Assembly (NCBI GenBank): GCA_963665735.1
Contig: OY762444.1
Location: forward strand, 2,294,001 to 2,358,000
Length of the DNA: 64,000 nucleotides
Direction of reading: 5' to 3'
Source of the DNA: CATOSK01 sp963665735
GTDB lineage: Bacteria; Chloroflexota; Dehalococcoidia; Lucifugimonadales; UBA3495
In this document: positions 40,590 through 48,702 of the stretch, piece by piece
Position numbering within the stretch: position 1 is the first letter of the stretch
Layout: the number at the start of each line of letters is the position of its first letter
Notes under the pieces: generated by a model
Database searches by the model: none
Seen by the model: only the letters and a program-made list of their open reading frames with translations
What the model was told of the DNA's origin: nothing
Position numbers and translations under genes: made by a program

Positions 40590-40646
40590 CACCGCCAATA
40601 GTCCGATAGCTGCCGGCCACCAGGGAATCCGCACCGCTCCGGAGGG

Positions 40647-41819
40647 ATGACGTTGCGCTCAACGGTTGAGCGGGAAATCAGGTCTCTAATCCAACAGCAT
40701 GGGCGAATTACCTTCGCCCAATTCATGCAGACCTGCCTGTACTCGCCCGGTGGAGGCTTTTATTCCTCCGGGGACAACCGTACCAGCAGCCACTTCGGGA
40801 CCTCTCCCACAAGTCACCCGGTCTTTGGCACCCTGATTGCAAGGCAACTGGAGCAGATGTGGCGCTTGCTGGAAAAACCTCCGGTGTTCCACGTGGTGGA
40901 GGTGGGTTCCGGCGACGGCTCCCTGGCCCAATCTATCGTGGACGCCAGCCGGCGCACGGCCCCTCGATTCGCGCAGGCGCTTTGCTACGTTGCGGCTGAC
41001 TACGAGCCACGGCTCCCATCACCCGAACACACCTTGGGCCGGGGCGCCGGGAACGAGAAATGGACATCTCCAAGGGGGCAGAACCCGGCATGGGGAATCC
41101 AACGGGTTAAGGCCGAGGGGCTTGGGGCGTTCCGGCACATCGTCGGCTGTATCCTGTGCAACGAGTTAATTGACAACTTCCCGGTTCATCGGTTCGCTGT
41201 CCAAGGGGGAAGAGTCAAGGAAGTTTACGTTACAACGGCGGAGGGGAATCTGACGGAAGTCCTGGACGAACCATCCTCGCACGGCATTGAAAAGAGGTTG
41301 ACCAGCCTGGGGGTATCCTTGCCCGACGGGTATCGGGGCGAGGTTAACCTGGCCATGGAGGATTGGACTCGCCAGATTTGCAGGGCTTTGGACCGGGGGT
41401 TTGTCCTCACCATAGACTACGGCGGACTCGCCTCGGACATCTACTCGCCCGGGAACGCCGGGGGGACGCTGGTCTGTTGCCGCCGGCACGCCGTCAGCAA
41501 CGACCCGTACCGACACGCCGGAGACCAGGACATTACCTGCCAAGTGGACTTTACATCCCTCAGACGGTTGGGCGACCGCTACGGTCTGGCCACCGTGGGC
41601 TACACCTCACAGCGCCGGTTTTTGGAGAACCTGGGTTTCGCTTCTTTCCTCGATGCCCTGCCGAATCAAGGCATATCCGACGCTCGAAGGGAACTGAACC
41701 GAATAGCGATGATGACCCTGGTGGACCCGGAGGAATATGGCGACTTGAAGGCGTTGGCCCAGGCCAAAGGGTTCGGGGTTGCCCCTGACCTGCTGGGGTT
41801 TGAGGATGGGGCAGGGTAA
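40647..41819 (+). CDS. SAM-dependent methyltransferase, MidA/NDUFAF7 (DUF185) family
   Basis: 390-residue class I methyltransferase related to the mitochondrial complex I assembly factor NDUFAF7 (arginine methylation). Hallmarks: ITFAQFMQTCLYSPGGGFYS, TSPTSHPVFGTLIARQLEQM, SAM motif FHVVEVGSGDGSLAQSI, CILCNELIDNFPVHRF, VLTIDYGGLASDIY and DITCQVDFTSLRRLGDRYGL. The ATG sits immediately after GGAGGG, so the TTG two codons later (40653) may be the real start. Monocistronic. Confidence 0.9.
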   Translation: MTLRSTVEREIRSLIQQHGRITFAQFMQTCLYSPGGGFYSSGDNRTSSHFGTSPTSHPVFGTLIARQLEQMWRLLEKPPVFHVVEVGSGDGSLAQSIVDASRRTAPRFAQALCYVAADYEPRLPSPEHTLGRGAGNEKWTSPRGQNPAWGIQRVKAEGLGAFRHIVGCILCNELIDNFPVHRFAVQGGRVKEVYVTTAEGNLTEVLDEPSSHGIEKRLTSLGVSLPDGYRGEVNLAMEDWTRQICRALDRGFVLTIDYGGLASDIYSPGNAGGTLVCCRRHAVSNDPYRHAGDQDITCQVDFTSLRRLGDRYGLATVGYTSQRRFLENLGFASFLDALPNQGISDARRELNRIAMMTLVDPEEYGDLKALAQAKGFGVAPDLLGFEDGAG

Positions 41820-42144
41820 CGGGCGAGACGTTCCGATGACCTGCCGATGCGGCGCGTTCCGACCTGGGGGAAAGGCCCCGGCAGCAAGAAGGCCGGCCAC
41901 CAGTAGGCCCGGCGCCGCCCGGATAATTCGACAGCGAGGAACCGGAGGGCATCTGCTAGGGGGTGTCACCAAATTAAGGACCTAAGTATGCCGGCGTCTG
42001 TTTTCGTCATTCCGGCTTTCGCCGGAATCCAGAAACCCCAAGCATACAGCAGCGTCCGTGTGGGCAAGGAATCCTGGATACCGGCCTACGCCGGTATGAC
42101 GGCGAATATGACGACACCCCCTGCCGTCTTCGTCGGGGGCAGTT
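41820..42144. other. Intergenic region after the methyltransferase gene
   Basis: About 135 bp of unassigned sequence followed by the MITE-4 element. No gene seen. Confidence 0.5.
41956..42122. mobile_element. ~165-bp element with 10-bp perfect inverted ends (MITE-4)
   Basis: AGGGGGTGTC (41958-41967) and GACACCCCCT (42113-42122) are perfect inverted ends, with CTAG at the left. The interior contains inward-facing family A copies (GTCATTCCGGC..GCCGGAAT and GGATACCGGCCTACGCCGG). Related ends occur at 36163 and 55990-56014. Confidence 0.65.
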
Positions 42145-43440
42145 CTAGCTGGGATGATTGCTCATCATCAAGAAGCCGCAACTGTCGGGCGTATTGCAGC
42201 CGGCAAGGGCGGTTTCGGCCCGGCCCGTCACCTGCCGCGGCCCCGCCGTCCCCCGAAGCTGCTCAATGCTGTCGGCGTACAGGACGGCGCGGTTGCGCCC
42301 GGTTCCGTTATTTCCGCCACTGGAAAGGAAGGGATGGGGGCCTTCGACCCGGATGTCGTCGGCATAGAAGTCGTGGGCCTCGCCCAGCTTGACACCGTGC
42401 CACTGGAAACCTTCCAGGAATTGTTGGGTGAAGGTCAGGTAGCCGTCGTAAGGGTTGAAGATGTCAACGTCGTCAGGCCCCAGCCCGGAACCCTCCCACA
42501 TCTTGCGGGCCAGGCTGGCGACGGCCTCCTGATGTTCCTCCAGGGTTGCCATGGTGCTGCGGCCCCGGCCATTGTTCTGGGCATGGTTGAGGACGTAAAC
42601 CGGCTTTTGCCGCAAGTCCCTGGCCCGCTCAGCGGTGGTGAAGATGAAGGCCGCGCAGGTATTGACCGGCCGGTCGCAGTCGTATATGACCAGCGGTTCC
42701 TCAATCACCCTGCCGTTCAGGTAGTCCTCGCGGGTAAGCTGATAGGGTTCATGCAGAGCGTAGTACCCCCAGGGGGTCATCAGACCGTTGCGGCGCAGGT
42801 TCAAGCAGAGGGGGGCCAGGCCGTCGTGGGACTTGCCGTATTTCTGGCAGTATTGCAGGAATACCACCAGATTATTGAACATCGCGCCGTTCTGATAACC
42901 CCACGGAAGGGAAAAGGCGGTATTGCCGGGGGCTTCCTGGTTGATGTTCTGCGGATTGTTATGGCCGTACCGTCCCTCAAGGTTGACCATCGGGTACCAC
43001 ACCAGGGCGGTCTCGCATAATCCGTCGCCAACGGCCTGAGCAGCCAGACCCATCATGGGGCCGATGTAGGGCGCGTCGGATTTGAGATACTTGACGTTCT
43101 TCAACCCCAGCTGCCGCTGTATCCACTCCGCTGAGGCGTAGGTTAGTCCGTCTTCGGTGTCGTAGGGCGGGTCAAAGTAAGGCCGCGGCGCCCAGGTCTG
43201 CTCAGCGCGGGTTTCGCGGCTGGTGATAAGCCCATCAATGTCGTCCAGGGACAGACCCGCGTCGGCAATCGCTTTCAGGCAGGCCTCCTTGGTCAAACCT
43301 CCGCAACTCCGGTCCAGGCTCACACCGTCCCAGCGCCGGTCCATGTGGGACTGGCCCCAACCGACAATGGCGACCTTGCCCCGGTGTTCCCAGACTCCCA
43401 ACCCTTCCCGATTTCTCATCCAACTCGTGCCGCTAACCAT
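42145..43440 (-). CDS. Thiolase-fold protein (SCP-x/Ltp2 aldolase-like)
   Basis: 431 residues of the thiolase superfamily. GKVAIVGWGQSHMDRRWDGV, AGLSLDDIDGLITSRE, PMMGLAAQAVGDGLCETALV and the C-terminal SSGGNNGTGRNRAV fit the SCP-x-like branch. At the position of the usual acyl-accepting cysteine (SCASG) the sequence reads SDAPYIG, so it lacks that Cys, as in Ltp2-type retro-aldolases that work with a DUF35 partner. Such a partner is encoded 55 nt upstream on the same strand. Likely CoA-thioester side-chain cleavage. Confidence 0.85.
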   Translation of the reverse strand: MVSGTSWMRNREGLGVWEHRGKVAIVGWGQSHMDRRWDGVSLDRSCGGLTKEACLKAIADAGLSLDDIDGLITSRETRAEQTWAPRPYFDPPYDTEDGLTYASAEWIQRQLGLKNVKYLKSDAPYIGPMMGLAAQAVGDGLCETALVWYPMVNLEGRYGHNNPQNINQEAPGNTAFSLPWGYQNGAMFNNLVVFLQYCQKYGKSHDGLAPLCLNLRRNGLMTPWGYYALHEPYQLTREDYLNGRVIEEPLVIYDCDRPVNTCAAFIFTTAERARDLRQKPVYVLNHAQNNGRGRSTMATLEEHQEAVASLARKMWEGSGLGPDDVDIFNPYDGYLTFTQQFLEGFQWHGVKLGEAHDFYADDIRVEGPHPFLSSGGNNGTGRNRAVLYADSIEQLRGTAGPRQVTGRAETALAGCNTPDSCGFLMMSNHPS

Positions 43441-43495
43441 CTCAGCTCCCTTATGCGTTCAGCGCTATTGCTCGGTTTTCCGGGACTCCGGTGGG

Positions 43496-43924
43496 TCAGG
43501 TGACCACCTGCCACTCGTGGACCAGTTGCCCGTTGCTTGTTTCTTCGAAAATCAATTCTACCGGCGCACCAACCGGCACCTCGCCCGGCGGGGTGCCCGG
43601 AAGGTTGGACAGGAAGTTGATGCCGGGGTCTTCGTCCAGGGTTATCACCGCAAAGTTGATGGGCTGCGCCGACCGGAACCCCCTGATGCGGGAGTCGCGT
43701 ATGACCATGTAAACGTCAATGTGGCCTTTGCCCTGGACTTCTTTCCACTCCAGGTTGTCGGCGGAGCCGCATTTATCGCACCGGGGGGCGGGCGGATAGA
43801 GCAGCCTGTCGCAGGAGGCGCAGTTCTGCAAGACCAACCGCCGCTCATTGCAGGCGTCCCAGAAGGGCTTGGTCAGTTCATTGGAAACCGGGGCAGGTCG
43901 CTGAAGACCTGGAATCGTTGACAT
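43496..43924 (-). CDS. DUF35 OB-fold / zinc-ribbon protein (thiolase partner)
   Basis: 142 residues from the ATG at 43924 (GGAGGG upstream). N-terminal rubredoxin-like zinc ribbon CASCDRLLYPPAPRCDKCGS, preceded by TKPFWDACNERRLVLQ, then an OB-fold with PINFAVITLDEDPGINFLSN and VPVGAPVELIFEE. DUF35 proteins bind acyl-CoA and assemble with SCP-x/Ltp2-like thiolases. The thiolase gene follows after 55 nt. The family assignment is firm. Confidence 0.92.
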   Translation of the reverse strand: MSTIPGLQRPAPVSNELTKPFWDACNERRLVLQNCASCDRLLYPPAPRCDKCGSADNLEWKEVQGKGHIDVYMVIRDSRIRGFRSAQPINFAVITLDEDPGINFLSNLPGTPPGEVPVGAPVELIFEETSNGQLVHEWQVVT

Positions 43925-44013
43925 GGTTCTTCCCTCCGGTGGAATCCGGCGCACCGCGCAGCGTCGTTACTGACAAAATCCAACGCAGATTATATGTAGA
44001 GTATGCTGGCGGG

Positions 44014-44379
44014 TCAAAGACGTTCCTGGTCTGTCCTCCCGTTAATCCACGGCTCGGTATTTCCGGCGTCCATCAAGACGAAATGGAAACCCGCTTCCAG
44101 GGCAAATTGGCGGTCCAGTTCCGTATCGCCGACATGGTAGTACGCTTCCGCCGGAAAACGGGACTTCACCTCCGGGAGATCCTGCTTGGCGGAGACAAAA
44201 CTCACCTCGATGCCGTGCCTGTCCCATAGGGCCTGCTGCACCGGAAGGGGACGGTCGGAGGAACTGCCGATAATGCACCCATAATCCCTGGCCTTCCTGA
44301 CCATGCTCATGGTGACAGGCCCAGGGGGATCCCCCGCTTCCAGCGTTCCATCAATGTCGAAACTGACTAATACTGCCAA
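44014..44379 (-). CDS. HAD family hydrolase, small capless type
   Basis: 121 residues from a TTG at 44379 (GGGAGA upstream). HAD motif I FDIDGTL (D8, D10), motif II CIIGSSSDRPL, motif III Lys in VSFVSAKQDLPEVK and motif IV YYHVGDTELDRQFALEAG. C0-type phosphatase with no cap domain. Substrate unknown. It lies between the DUF35/thiolase pair and a CoA transferase but has its own spacing. Confidence 0.88.
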   Translation of the reverse strand: MAVLVSFDIDGTLEAGDPPGPVTMSMVRKARDYGCIIGSSSDRPLPVQQALWDRHGIEVSFVSAKQDLPEVKSRFPAEAYYHVGDTELDRQFALEAGFHFVLMDAGNTEPWINGRTDQERL

Positions 44380-44432
44380 GAATGGTCTCCCTTCGCCAAT
44401 TGGATTTACGTCAGATTGGCCTACGCACCCAC

Positions 44433-44596
44433 CGGGGCTTTTAGGTTGTCTCCAAGAATGGGGAAAGGTGCGAAATTTCTGCGGTTAGGCGACGCCGCCG
44501 GGGGCAGGAATTTTAGATTCTTCGCTACGCTCAGAATGACATGGGAGGGCGCTCAGAATGACATGGGAGGGGAGGAAGGAAACTGAAAGGCACTGT
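44433..44596. mobile_element. MITE-1 copy
   Basis: Left GGGGCTTTTAGGTTGTCTCC, interior CTGCGGTTAGGCGACGCCGC and CGCTCAGAATGACATGGGAG repeats, right GAAACTGAAAGGCACTG. Homologous along its length to 58081-58265. Confidence 0.65.
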
Positions 44597-44637
44597 CCCT
44601 CTGCCCACGCTGCTTGATTCGGGTTGGGCCGGCGCGC

Positions 44638-47112
44638 CTACGGCTCCCCACCTACCGCGGGGTCAGCCCATTGCACGATTCCCCGCGCTCCCAAGTCATC
44701 AATCTGCTCATCATCATACCCGATTTCGCGAAGGAGGGGCTTGGTGTGCTGGCCTATCTGGATGGATGTCCGGTAGAGGCCCGGAGTCAGGGAAAATTCG
44801 ACCAGCCCGCCGTAACGGAGGTACTTGCCGACATACGGATGCTCCACTTCGACGCTCAAAGCATTCGCCCTGGCGTGGGGATGTTCCGCGTAGAACTCTC
44901 CTTCCAGGGCTTCGTCGGCCTGGACGCAGCCGATGTCCGCTTCGATGAGCAACTCTTCCCACTCGGCAGCGGTACGGGCGGCGAAAATCGCCGAGATTTG
45001 GGCAATCAACGCTTGGTCGTTGTCCAGTCGCGCCTGCCGGGTGGCGAATCGGGGGTCGGCGAGGAGTTCTTCCCGCTGCACGGCGCGGCAGAATGTTTCC
45101 CATTCGTCCTGGAACAGGCACGCCAAAAAGACCCACCCCTCACGGCATCGGTACAGACGGTACAAGGCATGGAGGCCATAGAGTTCTTCGTCGGGTATGG
45201 CGATGGGGGGCCGGTTGGCGTGGTCGTAGTACTCGTCGGCATTGGTCCAGGCATTGGCGTTGAGCATGGTGACGTGGACGGGCTGGCCCTGGCCGGTAAG
45301 GTCTCTGGCCCGAAGGCCCAGGATGATGGCCGTGGCGACAGCCGGGGAGGTGTTCTGGTCCGGCCCCCAATTGGATTTCATTATCCAGCGGGTTGCCTCT
45401 ACGGTGTCCTCAATGTCCATGACTTGTTCCGGCGGCGGGGGCATTCCCCGGCCCATCTGCCGCATGGCTCCGCCCATGATGGCGCCGGGAATGGGATGGG
45501 CGCCGGGCCGGCGGGCGTGTTCCCCGTTTTCGCCATAGGTTCCCATCCAAACATGGACCAGGCGGGGGTTAATCTTCCGGCAGGTCTCCCAGTCAACCGC
45601 GAGACGCTCCGGGACGCCGAGGCGGAAATTGTGCGACAGAACATCGGCCTGGGCGATGAGTTTATGGACAATCTCCCGGCCTTCCGGGGTCTGGAGGTCA
45701 ACCTGAATGCCTTCTTTGCCGGCGTAGGTTCTAGGCTCGGCCACAGCCTGGGCGGTGGAGCGCCTGCCTTCATCCAATCGCCGGTCGGTGGCGTCCAGCT
45801 TGATGACTCGCGCCCCCAGGTCTGCCAGAAGGGCGGCGGCGTAGGGGCCGGCCTGGATGGTCGCCAAGTCCAGGATAGTGACCCCGGACAGGGGATGGGC
45901 GACTGAATCGGCGCCGGCGGCCTCGGGAGAGCCAACGTCTTCGCCAAGGGACTGTTGGCTCAGGCTGCCCAGCACTTCGGCGTTGTGCTGTCCCACATCT
46001 GGGGCTGGCCCGCTGGGTTCACCAGGGGTTTCCTTGAAATCCACGAGGGGGGCCAGAGTACGCAGGGGGCCAACGCGGGGGTCGTTGATTGTCACCACCG
46101 TGCCGTTGGCAACCACCGCGGGATGGTTCATGGCCTGGACGCTGTTGCGGTATGGCTCGGCGGCGATGTTGCCGTCCTGGAGGTACATCTCCATCCATTC
46201 GTCAGCGGTCTTCTCCAATTGCCGCTTTAGTATCTCCCGGCGCAGGAGTTCCCGGTTCTCCAAATCTATGGCCGGGACTTTCGCGAACCGGTCATCCTCC
46301 AGCAGGTTCCCCAAGCCGATGGCCTTGAGGTGCCCCTGGATGTGGGGGACTCTTTGGTTGGCGTGCTGCAACCATGCGCCGTCGCCGGTTCGCACGGGAA
46401 CGTATCCTATGGAGGAGAGGCCCCGCGTCCCTCCGGGTCTGCCCGGAAACCGCTCCGGGTCCCGGCGGCGCAGCTGCATATTGACCAAGCCACCGTCACC
46501 GGCATTGTTGTCGTGGGGAGAAGCCAGACTCTGAACGATGCTGGTCTGGACCCATTGGCCGCGCCCGCACATATCGCGGACACGGAGGGCGCCGATGATG
46601 CCGCGCACCGCGGCCTGGCTGGCGTGCCAACTGCCGGTGTACACGGCCGAATACACCGGGCCTTCCCGGTTGGGCTGTCCCTGCAAGTTGAGCATCCGGC
46701 CCGCTTTGGCGGCAACGACACCCTCGTAGCCTTTTACCCGGCGGAGCGGGCCATTCTGCCCAAAGCCGGTGATGGAGCAGTAAACCAATCGCGGGTAAAG
46801 GCGCGACAAGGCGTTGTACCCCAACCCCCAGTCGTCCATGTCTCCGGGGCGGAAGGACTCGACCAGAACGTCGGCCTGACCGGCCAGTTGGATGGCTTGC
46901 TCGCGGCCTTCCGCCGTGCTGAGGTCCAGCACAATGCCTTTCTTGCCGCGGTTCCATGAAATCCAGCCGGGTTGAAAACGGAAGGGGTCTCCGCCGGGAG
47001 GTTCAACCTTCACCACATCGGCCCCGTAGTCGGCCATTACCAAGGCGCAGATGGCCCCCGGCATCCCCAATGAGAAATCCAGGACGGTTAGGCCCGTACA
47101 TGGTCCGGCCAC
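44638..47112 (-). CDS. Tandem-fused CaiB/BaiF family CoA transferase, 824 aa
   Basis: Two complete class III CoA-transferase domains in one chain (about 1-370 and 405-824); family members are usually ~400 aa. Domain 1: LTVLDFSLGMPGAICALVMA, DYGADVVKVEPPGGDPFR, ADVLVESFRPGDMDDWGLGY, GRGQWVQTSIVQS. Domain 2: VTILDLATIQAGPYAAALLA, DLGARVIKLDATDRR, ADVLSHNFRLGVPERLAVDW, TGQGQPVHVTMLNAN. The catalytic Asp position looks retained in domain 2 (SNWGPDQNTSP) but not obvious in domain 1 (SAVYTGSWHAS). Start GTG at 47112. Transfers CoA between organic acids. Confidence 0.92.
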   Translation of the reverse strand: MAGPCTGLTVLDFSLGMPGAICALVMADYGADVVKVEPPGGDPFRFQPGWISWNRGKKGIVLDLSTAEGREQAIQLAGQADVLVESFRPGDMDDWGLGYNALSRLYPRLVYCSITGFGQNGPLRRVKGYEGVVAAKAGRMLNLQGQPNREGPVYSAVYTGSWHASQAAVRGIIGALRVRDMCGRGQWVQTSIVQSLASPHDNNAGDGGLVNMQLRRRDPERFPGRPGGTRGLSSIGYVPVRTGDGAWLQHANQRVPHIQGHLKAIGLGNLLEDDRFAKVPAIDLENRELLRREILKRQLEKTADEWMEMYLQDGNIAAEPYRNSVQAMNHPAVVANGTVVTINDPRVGPLRTLAPLVDFKETPGEPSGPAPDVGQHNAEVLGSLSQQSLGEDVGSPEAAGADSVAHPLSGVTILDLATIQAGPYAAALLADLGARVIKLDATDRRLDEGRRSTAQAVAEPRTYAGKEGIQVDLQTPEGREIVHKLIAQADVLSHNFRLGVPERLAVDWETCRKINPRLVHVWMGTYGENGEHARRPGAHPIPGAIMGGAMRQMGRGMPPPPEQVMDIEDTVEATRWIMKSNWGPDQNTSPAVATAIILGLRARDLTGQGQPVHVTMLNANAWTNADEYYDHANRPPIAIPDEELYGLHALYRLYRCREGWVFLACLFQDEWETFCRAVQREELLADPRFATRQARLDNDQALIAQISAIFAARTAAEWEELLIEADIGCVQADEALEGEFYAEHPHARANALSVEVEHPYVGKYLRYGGLVEFSLTPGLYRTSIQIGQHTKPLLREIGYDDEQIDDLGARGIVQWADPAVGGEP

Positions 47113-47874
47113 GGTTCACCTCTCCCGCTTATTTTTGATACCTAATACCGTTGTCTAATGCCGGTGGGGGTCAAGTTGGGGCAAGCATCCGGCTTGTTCC
47201 TTGTGCAACCTGACCAGCGACTAGCGGCCCGCGGCGTCAGGTTGACCGAAAACCGTCAACGCCTGCCAGTGGGGATAGTATAACGGACAAATCCGCCGCT
47301 CGCCCGTAATGACCATGCCCCGGCCAGGGTCTTTCAGTTGTCTCCCGGAACAGAGGAAAGGTTCAGAATTTCTGCGGTTAGGCGACCCCTTCGACTATGC
47401 TCAGGGCAGGGTTGCTGGAGGCAAGAATCTAAATCCACCTGAAAGGCTCAAGCCCGGCGTCCTGGAAATGCGGGCAAAGGGATGTTGGGAAAGGCAAGGA
47501 TTTTGGATTCTTCGCCTCGCTCAGAATTACATGGAAGTGCGGGGATGATGTTTCGCCCAAGGGCGGCAATGAGGACCGAAAGGCTTGGCAGACCTGCGGT
47601 AATGTTCCGTTTCAGGTGGTTTTCTTAACATTGATGGGCAAGTATCAGCGTCGTGACGTTCCTGGATTCCAGCCTCGTTTAGTTGTACGGGGCGGACTTG
47701 CACCCGCATGACGGGTTTTGGGCGAAGGGTGTGGATTCCCGCTTTCGCGGGAATGACGGTGGGGGTCGGTGATGAAACCACCTAAACCGCAATGTTACCC
47801 AAACTGGCCAACTCCGTTCCCGCCAAACGTGGTATAATGACCTTACGGCCAACCTGTGCCTGGAGGTATCCCCA
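47113..47874. repeat. Repeat-rich spacer upstream of the Fur-family gene
   Basis: Contains a MITE-1-like copy with left end CAGGGTCTTTCAGTTG (47325-47340) and an internal micro-insert (about 47390-47412), a CGCTCAGAATTACAT copy (47515), a partial ~165-bp element (47598-47680), a family A copy (47727-47760), then the promoter of the regulator. No gene. Confidence 0.7.
47833..47838 (+). promoter_or_regulatory. Candidate -10 box of the Fur-family gene
   Basis: TATAAT at 47833-47838, with only a poor -35 (TGGCCA region, 47805-47810). The TTG start lies 36 nt downstream. Confidence 0.4.
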
Positions 47875-48309
47875 TTGTCCACCCCTTCCGAGGTTGTTGA
47901 CCTGTTGCGGCCCCTGGGCATCCGGCTGACCCCGCAAAGGCTGGCTATTGCCGAAGTCGTTATCAACTCCGCCGACCACCCCACCGTCCGCGATATTTTC
48001 GAGAGGGTGCGGGCCTTTTTCCCCTACGTCACCATCGCCACCGTTTACTCTACCTTGTCCACGTTGGAACGGGCCGGCATCGTGCGGGAACTTCCCTTCC
48101 AACGCCAGTCCCGCTACGACGCCAACCTGGACCCCCACGCCAACCTGGTCTGCATCGGCTGTGATACGGTTATTGACGCCGACGTTGGTCGCGACACCGT
48201 GACCGAACTGGAGCAAATTGTCTCCACCGACGCCGGGTTCCAGGTATCCTCGCAACGGGTGGACTTTTACGGCTGGTGTTCCGGTTGCCGTTCCTCCGCC
48301 CCGGGCTGA
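47875..48309 (+). CDS. Fur/Zur/PerR family transcriptional regulator
   Basis: 144 residues from a TTG start with TGGAGG 8-9 nt upstream. Winged helix RLTPQRLAIAEVVINSADHP, VTIATVYSTLSTLERAGIVR, followed by a dimerisation domain with DANLDPHANLVCIGCDTVID and the C-terminal GWCSGC, giving two CxxC structural zinc sites. Whether it senses Fe, Zn or peroxide cannot be told. It is a candidate controller of metal genes such as the His-rich peptide and the CDF exporter (inference). Followed by a 28-bp perfect palindrome. Confidence 0.92.
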   Translation: MSTPSEVVDLLRPLGIRLTPQRLAIAEVVINSADHPTVRDIFERVRAFFPYVTIATVYSTLSTLERAGIVRELPFQRQSRYDANLDPHANLVCIGCDTVIDADVGRDTVTELEQIVSTDAGFQVSSQRVDFYGWCSGCRSSAPG

Positions 48310-48340
48310 CTGCTTCCGTTTCCTCAATAGACTACAGACC

Positions 48341-48368
48341 GTAGGGGCGCACGGCCGTGCGCCCCTAC
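48341..48368. repeat. 28-bp perfect palindrome downstream of the Fur-family gene
   Basis: GTAGGGGCGCACG pairs with CGTGCGCCCCTAC around a GC centre, followed by CTTTTGC. The same core occurs at 21913-21938, so it is a dispersed element that may double as a terminator. Confidence 0.65.
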
Positions 48369-48478
48369 CTTTTGCGCCCATATACGCCATAGGCCGAGGC
48401 CCTCCCCAGACGTTGCCGGGGGTTCATTTTGGTGGAAACCCGCATCCGTGGTTATGGTTAGCTACGGGGTCGGAAACA

Positions 48479-48561
48479 TAAAATAACCCCGGCGGGCCTC
48501 CAAACAGGGCCGCCATCGGGCAGGAAAGGGGCGTCAACCACCACGACCCGCCGGCGGCCCT
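48479..48561 (+). promoter_or_regulatory. TAAAAT box and structured leader of the FN3 protein gene
   Basis: TAAAAT at 48479-48484 is followed by a 9-bp stem AGGGCCGCC (48506-48514) / GGCGGCCCT (48553-48561) that encloses CGGG/CCCG and CGT/ACG pairs. About 140 nt of GC-rich leader remain before the ATG at 48703. Does not match a riboswitch class I recognise. Confidence 0.35.
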
Positions 48562-48702
48562 CTTCCCTTTGGCGGCTGCCGGGTCCGGCGGCTTTACCTC
48601 CCGCCGCCGCATCCGGTGGAGGCCCGTCGTCACCGGCCTTATCCTTCGTTGTCGCCAACGCCGGGGCAAACCCCTTTTCGTTGGTTGTGGGGAGCGTGTG
48701 GA

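Noticed and set aside
48424..48669. Minus-strand frames in the FN3 leader region
   Set aside because: Composition follows the GC-rich stems of the leader, no RBS or family, and they overlap the structured region.
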